Shown: positions 55,970 to 64,000 of the stretch, in pieces
Layout of the letters: each line of letters opens with the position of its first letter
Position numbering within the stretch: the first letter of the stretch is position 1
Program-made: the position numbers and the translations under genes
The notes under the pieces: generated by a model
Told to the model about the DNA's origin: nothing
The model's database searches: none
What the model saw: only the letters and a program-made list of their open reading frames with translations
Assembly: GCA_905331475.1 (NCBI GenBank)
Contig: CAJNYU010004514.1
Location: 62,001 to 126,000, forward strand
Direction: 5' to 3'
Origin: Rotaria socialis
Taxonomy: Eukaryota; Rotifera; Eurotatoria; Philodinida; Philodinidae
DNA: 64,000 bases

Positions 55970-58178
55970 TTACAGTGGTGTACATTGATATGAAGCTTCA
56001 TTTTCTTCATCACCTTCAATACTGTCACTTTCAGTACTGTTTGTTCGATAGTTGGAATGTTTCTTATTGAATGATGTTTGCTTAATGGTTGGCCGTGTTA
56101 TTGTTGTTGTTGTTGTTGTTGCTGATGATGTTGATGATGTTGCAGTTTGTAGACGTTTTTGAATAGCTGGATCATTAAAATAAACTCTTACATCTTTTCT
56201 TGCTGCTCCACCAGGTCCAGTCGTTTTACCTTTTTGTTTCTGTTGATCTTGTTTCGAATGATTTGACGTCGTATTGTATTTTGACGATGATGGAGTACGA
56301 GTACGTGAACGAATTGATGAAATCGATTCTTGAGATGTAAATATGGTTTGTGGTATATGTTTAGTAATTGGCGAAGTAATTGATGATGATGACTCACGGC
56401 GCTGATGATATTGTTGAATTTGTTGACCATGAAGTGGTGTAGCTTGAACAAATGTTGCTGTACCATGTGATGAATTCACAATGGTTTTTATTTGTGAACG
56501 AAATGAAGATACATGTAAATCACACCAACGTAATTGTGCTTGATAACGTTGAACAAGTATATCTTCTGGTTCATATACATAAAGATCAATTGGATTAAGT
56601 GTGTCAAGTTCAAGAAAAGCGAAATTTTTCATATCAAATGCAATAACACGAGAGTGTTGCTCAACAAGACGATGTATTGTTAATCGACGAAATGGATATC
56701 CAACGGATGTTGGCCCATTTTCTTCGAATGTTCGACTTATAATAAGTTCTGTTATAAGTGGATATTGATGAGCTAATTTGCTTAATAGTTCTACTGAGTA
56801 TAAACCTTGTACTTGATTTGAAGATGATGATGATGAAAATGGAGAAGAATATGGTATAAGAGATGTTCGCCGATGAGAATTATTTGACGGTAATTCTCTA
56901 TGTACAGGAACAAATATACCAATTGAATCAGATTTTAGACAAAATTGTTCATCACTTTGCAGTGACTTAACTTTGAGATAGTCACTTGGTGGTGTTTGGT
57001 TTTTAAATCTACGTGATTGTTGATTATTTGGTAAAAGATTAGCAAAAAGTGTACGTAAACGATTGGATGACGATGATGATAATGATGATATTGATGGAGA
57101 TGGAGATCTAGATGGTGCTATTGATGTACGACATGATTCAAGGACAGTACCAGGACGAATACGACGTAGAGCTGAATTACTATATGCCATACATGGTTGC
57201 AAAATAGTAAAATGTGTAAATTCCGACGAAGATGGAACAGATTTTAAATGAGATCGCAAAGCATGAACTGATTCAAGAATATTATATCGAGTAATACCTT
57301 TTTCAACTGGAGCAAAAAGACCTATAAACGAATGTAGAAAAACAAAACTAAGAAAACAAGTCGAATCTAATCAAAATTCATCTTTGTATACAATTTATGA
57401 TAGAAACTTTTATAGTTAATACTATTTCTTTATATTAGCATTTTATCCAATAACTAGTACATCAGTAACTATGATTTATCTTTTGTCTATTTATTACAGA
57501 TTATAGTGTATCAGGTACTGCACACGCTTTTTATTGATTTTTTCATATATGTTATGTATATACTTTTTCCTAACAGAAGCCAATATATTTATAGAAAGAA
57601 CAACATCAAAATATAAATTCTACATGAGCTGAAATAAAAATATGATTATACTTAGTAAATATCTTGAATCAATACTGATTCGTCAGTCAAATGATAAAAA
57701 AATATGTCTACGTTGATCGATGTATGTGCCTACGAATCATCTTTCCATTTTGTTTGTCTATTAACCGAGTATCAAATTATTCTGAATGCATGCAAAAAAA
57801 GGGTGTCAAGTTCAAGAAACGTATGCCATCAAAATACATGCAAACATGAAAAAAAATGAAATCTTGAATTAAAATAATAGTTTACTGTTCATTTTTTTCT
57901 TTATTCCCTAATTGCTTACCATCAAATAACAATGGAATAGAGAAACGTTCATTTTCATTTGAAACAAGTAAATATGGATCATTTGTTTGAGCAAGTAATA
58001 GGCAATAATTATCGGCAGATTCATGTATATCATCACCAGCAATTCGAACAAGACATGGAAGACGATGCTGTTCAATAACGGCTTGTAGTGTATGCAGTTC
58101 ACAACCATCACTGTTATGGATACCTTCGTTTTCGCAATAATCACTGTTAAGACGCGGTGTTACCGCCCACTTCAACAT
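55970..58178 (-). CDS. CABIT-domain adaptor, GAREM/Themis-like
   Basis: Two exons, 58178-57920 and 57321-55970, joined in phase 1 across a 598-bp intron; 536 residues. An in-frame TAG lies upstream of the ATG at 58178, fixing the start. Residues about 27-260 read as a CABIT domain: CELHTLQAVIEQHRLPCLVR, YCLLLAQTNDPYLLV, ERFSIPLLFDG then LFAPVEKGITRYNILESVHA, and later LRWCDLHV. CABIT proteins (Themis in T cells, GAREM downstream of growth-factor receptors) bind phosphatases and Grb2. The C-terminal 200 residues are Ser/Thr/Gln-rich and disordered, ending SDSIEGDEENEASYQCTPL. No SAM domain or clear proline motif is visible. Family assignment rests on the core pattern, not on close identity. 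Confidence 0.65.
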
Positions 58179-60084
58179 TGCTTTCACTTGAATATGTGCT
58201 CTGTTGAATGAAGAAGTGAACTAAGTGTAGACGATAGAAGAGATAAAAAAAAGTTAGTGGTACTGTAAGTGATCCGCGTCCGAAGTGCTGTCGATGAAAA
58301 ATTGAAAAAGATTAAAGACAAAAAGAAGGGGAGAGAGAGAGAGAGAGCGAAAGCACGTGAAGAAGAAAGAAAGCAATGGATTCCACTTTTCTCTCTTGTT
58401 ACTCTATGGGCGAATGTGTACTGTATTATACACTAGACGTTTGTTGCTTCATTCTCTCTTTTTTTTTGCGCTCGCACTATTACTTGCTCCTTGCTTTTTC
58501 TCTCTTTTCCTATGACAAAGAGAAATTATACTACTCTTGAATATGTTACCGACAACCTTCAAGTTTTTTTCAATGTTTCATTGCACTTCAAGTGTTACAT
58601 CGATTGTTTGAAAACATACATTTTTATTCAATTAAGGATGGCACTGTAATCGTTGTTTTCTTTACCAAAACTTTTTCACATCTAGCATTACTAATTGGTT
58701 TTTCTTCAAATAGTTTCAACAAAAGCACAAAATTTTCTCCTTCAGATTGTTCGTTTGATTATTGTTCACGGACACTACGTGTCTAATGATGTACCATCAG
58801 CTGTGACACTTGACAATTATTGTCATTGTCTATGCAATATACAAGACCTTGCATAAAAGTAATAGAAAAGTTACTATAGGGTGAACAGCAGAGCAGCAGT
58901 CACCTGTGAACTATTACTATTCATAGAGTTGTATAAAAAGCTTCATTTTTTTCTTCTAACAATAACAATAACCATCGCCTACATTGAAGGACATGTATCA
59001 AAGATTACAGAATCACAACTAGAGAAGTCATACGTATAATTCTTTTGCTCTGAAAGCCATCTATTGTACTAGTATATGTATGAATAGGTATTGAAATGAA
59101 TAGAGAATAAAAAATTTCTTGTTTTAAACGTCACTAATATACACATGACTAATAATATCATGTAATACGAACATTGATTAACAGATTAGGAACATTTAAA
59201 TATGCTATACTATATTGACTAATTGGAAAAATATTATATTTTATGTGCCATTAATAAAAGAGAACCTTGGAATGTCTACGCAGAACATCGTAAACTAGTA
59301 TTTGCATTTATTTATTATTTTCTCTGATATAATTACTCTCTTATTGAAAACGTAGAAATAAATTTAAAAAGTTTTCTTTTCATATAGTATTGTACTGAAC
59401 AAAAGATGAAGATATCATTTTGAAATGAGAATAAAAACGATATTTATGATTTTAAATTTCTCTGCTGCCAATAAACATTTGAGATGACTTTCTGTCATTC
59501 TATCAGATGTTATAAACTATTCAATACTTCGTACAATCGGCTTATATGTCATACTATCTTATTGAACTCTTAATATTCAATCATAAATAACGAAATCTAA
59601 ATGTCATTGTTCAACAGAACTGACTTATACATGGCTTAAATGTGTACTTTTGAACATTTCTTACATTCTATTTCATACCTAGTCATGAACTGATGATTAT
59701 CATGTACACGTTAACAATATTTACAGAAATGATCATTCAGTATCTTATACTCACTTTTACAAATAATAAATATCTGAGTTAAGATGTAACAAAAATGAAT
59801 TATTTCCTTTCAATCAAATATATCTTGTTAAAAAGGAATTGTTGCTAAATTTCGTACTACTTTTCAAAGACTACACATTAACAAACTCAATATGTTGAAT
59901 GAATTTTCAACGAAACTCATGTAAAATTTTATCATCGAATTGAATAAAATTTTTTGAAGAGATTAATCTTAGATCAATTGTTTCGATGATTTAATATATT
60001 GCATTTAAATTTATTTTATTGTCTTCTCCAAATAATAAAATTCTGACTATTATTACTTTCTGATTCTGCATAGCGAGTACCATC
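58179..60084. other. Intergenic between the CABIT gene and tRNA-Val
   Basis: 1.9 kb. The first few hundred bases are the CABIT gene's leader and promoter side, with a (GA)n tract at about 58330-58347. The rest is AT-rich with no gene seen. Confidence 0.5.
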
Positions 60085-60156
60085 GGTTCGATGGTGTAGC
60101 GGTTATCACGTCTGCTTTACACGCAGAAGGTCGCGAGTTCAAACCTCGCTCGAACC
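60085..60156 (+). tRNA. tRNA-Val (anticodon UAC)
   Basis: 72 nt. The acceptor stem GGTTCGA pairs perfectly with TCGAACC at the 3' end. The D arm carries the A box (TGGTGTAGCGG). The anticodon arm CTGCT-TTACACG-style loop shows TAC, flanked by the CTGC/GCAG stem. The T arm is CGAGGTT-type with a GTTCAAACC B box. A run of T follows the gene within about 10 bp as the RNA polymerase III stop. No intron, and CCA is not encoded, as expected for a nuclear eukaryotic gene. Confidence 0.96.
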
Positions 60157-60841
60157 TCTCTCTTTTTTTCTGACGTTTTACATACTTGTCTCTGAACGTG
60201 TATATTCATTTTTTTCTCTCTATTAATAGAAAGCAAGAAAAAAGACGATACTAATGTTCAAAGGATAGACTATGCTATGTATATAATAGAGAATAAATTA
60301 TGTTTTGTAAATTTAATACATATCCTCAAGTTATCATTACTAAGATTATTAGGTATGAAAATGAAGTGAAAGGAAGAAAATATACGTGATTATCGTACCA
60401 AATTATACAATAAAACATCGACTCATTACAGATTTATCAGTAAATAATCGCGAAAAGAAATTTTACTATTGTTTCTTCACCATTGCACCGACAGGAAGTC
60501 AAAAGTAACAATCAGACTCTTCAAAATGCTGTTGTTGATTAACATATGTTAAATAAATATCGAAAAGATTGTATTCATGCGTATTAATTTTAAGCACCAT
60601 ACCTCTTATATTTTTTACCCACAAAATTTTGCATTGCCCACACAAGGGTATTAATTCTTTGATTAGGCATAGATTGTCAACCACAAAAAGAAACTGACTT
60701 CATAATACTTATTTCTTTTCTACTATGTAACTGAATGCATTCAGTGAGCTACTTTCTCTCTCTATATATACGTATATATAGTTTAAGTGGACATTAAATC
60801 AATATATCTCTTTTGAATATTAAACATTCGCTTATTTTCAG
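60157..60841. other. Intergenic, TATA-like tract near its end
   Basis: 685 bp, AT-rich. A TCTATATATACGTATATATAG stretch at about 60761-60781 and an ATTTTCAG at 60834-60841 directly before the next ATG are the only signals. No gene seen. Confidence 0.4.
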
Positions 60842-61225
60842 ATGAATCCTTCAATAACTATTGCTCTACTCATAGGAGTGGCACTCATGGCAATGTTTAT
60901 AAATCCTATACAATCAGAATCAATGCGAAGCAAACGATGGACATTTAATACTTGGCGATTGCACGGTGGTCGATATGCATCTCACACTACATCATTCAAT
61001 CCTAATATTGGTTTGATTTTCCTTGGTAATTTCAAAGTATCGAACAAAATATTTTTTCATTTAGTTCCTCATTATTCTACAATATTCGCTGATGTCAATG
61101 ATCAAGATCAACTTCTTAATGTTGACAACGATAATGATGATCCTACAATTAAAATACTTACACGTCAGCTACGTTTTTGCCAGCTATTAGATCTCGCACA
61201 CAAAAAAGACGATTATAGTGATTAA
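60842..61225 (+). CDS. Candidate secreted peptide precursor
   Basis: The unspliced frame gives 127 residues. A better model removes a 54-bp in-frame intron at 61011-61064 (donor GTTTGA, acceptor TTTCATTTAG), giving 109 residues and removing a hydrophobic patch. Residues 1-25 are a signal peptide (ITIALLIGVALMAMFINPIQ). A basic cleavage site SMRSKR precedes WTFNTWRLHGGR, which ends in Gly-Gly-Arg and could yield an amidated peptide. The rest is acidic (NVDNDNDDPT) with one Cys. Neuropeptide precursor is an inference from layout only; I do not match it to a known family. The ATG follows TTTTCAG directly. Confidence 0.5.
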   Translation: MNPSITIALLIGVALMAMFINPIQSESMRSKRWTFNTWRLHGGRYASHTTSFNPNIGLIFLGNFKVSNKIFFHLVPHYSTIFADVNDQDQLLNVDNDNDDPTIKILTRQLRFCQLLDLAHKKDDYSD

Positions 61226-61391
61226 TTTTGAAAAAGTTTCTTCTATATTTTGGCTAACATAATAAAAAGAAAAGTAGCTAATACATTGAACGAAGAAAAT
61301 AGAAAAAAAATTTTTTTTCGTTTCGAAGCAAAATTTCTTGTTTTTTGTTTGCTGTTGAAATAACTCTTGGTGATTAGCACTGTTTCATGAT

Positions 61392-62056
61392 CTATTGGTA
61401 TTGACATTTTCCCTGAAGTTGTGGTGTAACAAAATCAGCATCGTAATAATGATTCCATTCAATAATATTTAACTAAAATAAAGAAGAAAATAGTGTTTGA
61501 ACAATAGTTGAATACCAGTAAGAAAATCGTATAATTCAGTTTTTGATATTACTTACACTTCCATCAAATTTAATCACAATAACTCCCCGTAAATTAACTT
61601 GACAACCACCTTTATTTACTGCTCTTATTGTAGCTTCAAAAGCGACCTTGTAAAAATAGAAAAAATTTATCTTATAAAAGCCCATATTATCGTTGATAGA
61701 TAAGCATACTTCATTGTTGCCTGACCAAAGCTCCAAAGGATACCAACCATTTCCTTGAGGACCAAGATTTTGATTCCATGCATTACAATGTTGTAAAATA
61801 GCATCGCGACCAATTATAGGTGTCGATCCAACAGGTGAACGAACCACACCATTTGTTGCAAAATATGAAGTCCATAAAGTGCAGTTGGATTTTTGACCAC
61901 TTCGAGCTTCAAACAATGCATAGACACTATTAAAATGAATCATAGCAACGAATTTTGAAATAAAATTTATACTGACGTGCTTCGAAGATCAGCATTCACA
62001 TATGTGAATACGATGAACAACAAGAAACTTGTTGAGAGAACAAATTTTGAAAGCAT
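61392..62056 (-). CDS. Secreted SnoaL/NTF2-like protein
   Basis: Four exons on the minus strand: 62056-61977, 61926-61710, 61646-61557 and 61472-61392, separated by introns of 50, 63 and 84 bp; 155 residues. A signal peptide (FVLSTSFLLFIVFTYVNA) precedes an NTF2-fold chain. Marks of the SnoaL-like group are the Trp/Tyr in NCTLWTSYFATNGVVRSPVG, the GRDAILQHCNAWNQ helix, the strand FEATIRAVNKGGCQVNLRGV, and the closing strand IKFDGSLNIIEWNHYYDA. SnoaL-like folds include small cyclases and isomerases, but catalytic residues cannot be assigned here. Secreted members of this type also occur in fungi and oomycetes, so lateral origin is possible but, with three introns, not indicated. Confidence 0.75.
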
Positions 62057-62461
62057 TTTCTTTCTAACCACTGAAGTCTTTTTCAAAATAACTATTTTTA
62101 ACAATGGCTGCTATCTTTCGCTGAGGTCTTTTAGATTTATATAGAACGCCTATCTTTTTTTTAATCAGAATGAAAGTAAAATGCAAAGAAATGACGACGA
62201 AAAAAAGTGCTAACGTATGATGTAAGCCAGATAACAAAAAGAAACAATTCCATTAGTCTGATATTTACTTCTGGTCAGCGTATTATTATTATCGTAGATT
62301 TGAGAAATATGAAAATCATTTTCTATCCTTTCATTACATTAATAAATTTCTAATTAAAATACCATATAGACGATAACTTTGTTTTTTTACGAATCTATTT
62401 AAATTAGTATATTCACGTGAACAAGATAGGCGCGAAATTTTTTGTAAAAAATCATTTGTGA
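62057..62461. other. Intergenic between divergent genes
   Basis: 405 bp, AT-rich, between the SnoaL-like gene (minus) and the small membrane ORF (plus). No distinct element seen. Confidence 0.4.
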
Positions 62462-62752
62462 ATGATATCACTTAGATTTCTAATAGTTCCATTCGTTTTA
62501 CTTATCATTATACTTATACTAATTTTATTAATATCATGTATCTGGATCATATTATTTTATATGCAGCCAAATCGAACACCTGTAAAATATAAAGGATTAT
62601 ATCAACGCAAAAGTTATACAAAAATGAATCCGAAAAATTTTCTTGAGAATAATATTATCTCTAATCATTTATCGAAATTTACTCACTCAAAGAATCCTAA
62701 ACATGTGGCAAGAGCACAGTTGCAAACACATATTTCTACTTCAAAAACATGA
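62462..62752 (+). CDS. Small single-pass membrane protein, hypothetical
   Basis: One exon, 96 residues. Residues about 5-34 are strongly hydrophobic (FLIVPFVLLIIILILILLIS), followed by a basic soluble tail (TPVKYKGLYQRKSYTKMNPK) with many Lys, Asn and His. An N-terminal signal anchor is likely. No family recognised. The codon mix in the tail is ordinary for the window, but AT-rich DNA readily yields hydrophobic ORFs, so moderate doubt remains. Confidence 0.45.
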   Translation: MISLRFLIVPFVLLIIILILILLISCIWIILFYMQPNRTPVKYKGLYQRKSYTKMNPKNFLENNIISNHLSKFTHSKNPKHVARAQLQTHISTSKT

Positions 62753-64000
62753 AATATTACTTACTTAAACGAGATCGGTCTTTATATGATCTATGTATTC
62801 AATTGTGATCAATCATCCAGATCATCGAGTTGCAATCAAGGTTTCATGTATAACAAAACAAATACAGTAGCAGTAGTAATGAAAGAAATCTAAACTGACC
62901 TTATACAATACCATGATTTAAATGTTCCGGATACTTTTTACTATCTCTTCTAACTTTTAGAGTAATGGTCACTTGGAAAAAATTTCTATAGAATAATATT
63001 GATTGTATGATAGAGACTGAAGAATGATATTTACGGATGGGCAGTAGTTTTTGTAGAAATGAGTGTATCTTCAATTTTTTTGTCATCTTTGACTCGTATG
63101 TTTCATACAGGGGAAGAATTCATTTGTTTTAACCACATATTATTATTATATTCATATGTCTAGATATGTGCCTTCATCTATATTTTGTATATTTGTTGAG
63201 ACGTTATCAGTTTTCTTACAATCATAATAATAACATTTTTTAAATATTCTAAAAAAAATCAATTTTTTACAGAATCTTTTGTGTCAACCAATATAATATT
63301 CTCACAATCTTATTTTACTGTTTTGAGATTCTTCAAGAGACGGAAGAGACGATATTATTTCGAAAACAAAATCTGTCAAGACATTATATGAGATTTCATA
63401 TATGACTTTACCTAGTAAAACATTATTGTGATGGAACGACTTGTCCGTTTCTTCTTTTTATTCAGAATGATGCTTTTTTTTTGAGCAACAATGCTGACAC
63501 GAATAATATAAACAGTAAAGAAGAAGAGAAGATAGGAGCAAATGTAAACTAATGATTAAATGATAAGAGTGATTAATGAGTACATCCACTCTTGAAGGAG
63601 TCGTGATGGATGGAATCGGTCACAATTCTCTTTAACTTGAATCAATTGGCACTATCGTTACTATAAATTATATTGCTTTTTCTCTGCTTACATTCTTCTA
63701 AATTACCAATTTTGAAATTTAACTACGTGGATTCCTGTTCAACTCACATGAATTCGATCAATAATTCAATTGAAACTACTCAAATATAATATCATCTATT
63801 AAATTTCACTAATTTTTAGAATTATATATTTTCTAGTTCATCAGTCACACTTTATTTGTTGAAGAAATACAAGATAATAGTGTTATTCCTTAACATTCTA
63901 GTTCGACGAATAAACAAACTCAATGGCAAATGCGAATCAAAAGGATAATATACCAAGGGGGAAAACACGGATTTGGGATTTTGAAAGTCCCAAAATCCAA
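62753..64000. other. Intergenic to the window end
   Basis: 1.25 kb AT-rich with no gene seen. The last 32 bases form a hairpin with arms at 63969-63978 and 63988-63998, possibly the start of a repeat cut by the window edge. Confidence 0.4.

Noticed and set aside
1-64000. CRISPR arrays, bacterial operons, rRNA genes, telomeric repeat arrays
   Set aside because: Searched by eye; none present. The gene structure is eukaryotic throughout.

Overview
The window looks like nuclear DNA of a bdelloid rotifer (Adineta/Rotaria type). The reasons are high A+T, compact intron-split animal genes with many introns of 50-70 bp, a eukaryotic tRNA-Val, bdelloid-style protein families (short F-box proteins, B-box/coiled-coil zinc proteins), a degraded Penelope-like retroelement, an intronless secreted protein of bacterial/fungal appearance, and repeated pyrimidine-tract-AG signals sitting directly on start codons, as expected where spliced-leader trans-splicing is used. 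The organism call is inference; no rRNA or mitochondrial marker is present.

Layout. 1-6.7 kb: a truncated type II membrane protein (minus), a small MITE, a zinc-binding coiled-coil protein whose locus carries an assembly join (one N inside a duplicated 170 bp block), and a short F-box protein. 7.4-14.8 kb: a dense plus-strand housekeeping block with an unknown 118-aa protein, PIGO (GPI anchor ethanolamine-phosphate transferase), AP2S1 (clathrin adaptor sigma) and COASY (CoA synthase). The first three are 21 and 79 bp apart and look like a trans-spliced operon. 16.3-21.5 kb: three plus-strand genes for predicted secreted proteins (two large coiled-coil proteins, one with an in-frame 33-bp minisatellite, and one small protein). 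21.5-29.1 kb: a gene-poor block of repeats and relics, with MITEs, a Penelope-like relic, a possible Helitron/PIF1 helicase relic and degenerate short-period arrays. 29.2 kb: a candidate horizontally acquired secreted beta-propeller-like protein. 31.4-33.9 kb: a RING/B-box/NHL (TRIM-NHL) ubiquitin-ligase-like gene (minus). 38.0-41.3 kb: a secreted Cys-type glutathione peroxidase convergent with an ARM-like/TIR/SAM protein. 42.0-44.0 kb: a type I membrane protein with a small antisense ORF in its second intron. 44.8-47.1 kb: an ERG/FLI/FEV-type ETS transcription factor preceded by about 8.8 kb with no gene I can see. 56.0-58.2 kb: a CABIT-domain (GAREM/Themis-like) adaptor. 60.1 kb: tRNA-Val(UAC). 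60.8-62.8 kb: a candidate secreted peptide precursor, a secreted SnoaL/NTF2-like protein and a small single-pass membrane ORF.

Exon models were assembled by hand from reading frame and GT/AG signals. For AP2S1 (142 aa) and COASY (560 aa) the assembled length matches the human protein length as I know it, which supports the method. Models for genes without a close reference are less certain at their ends.
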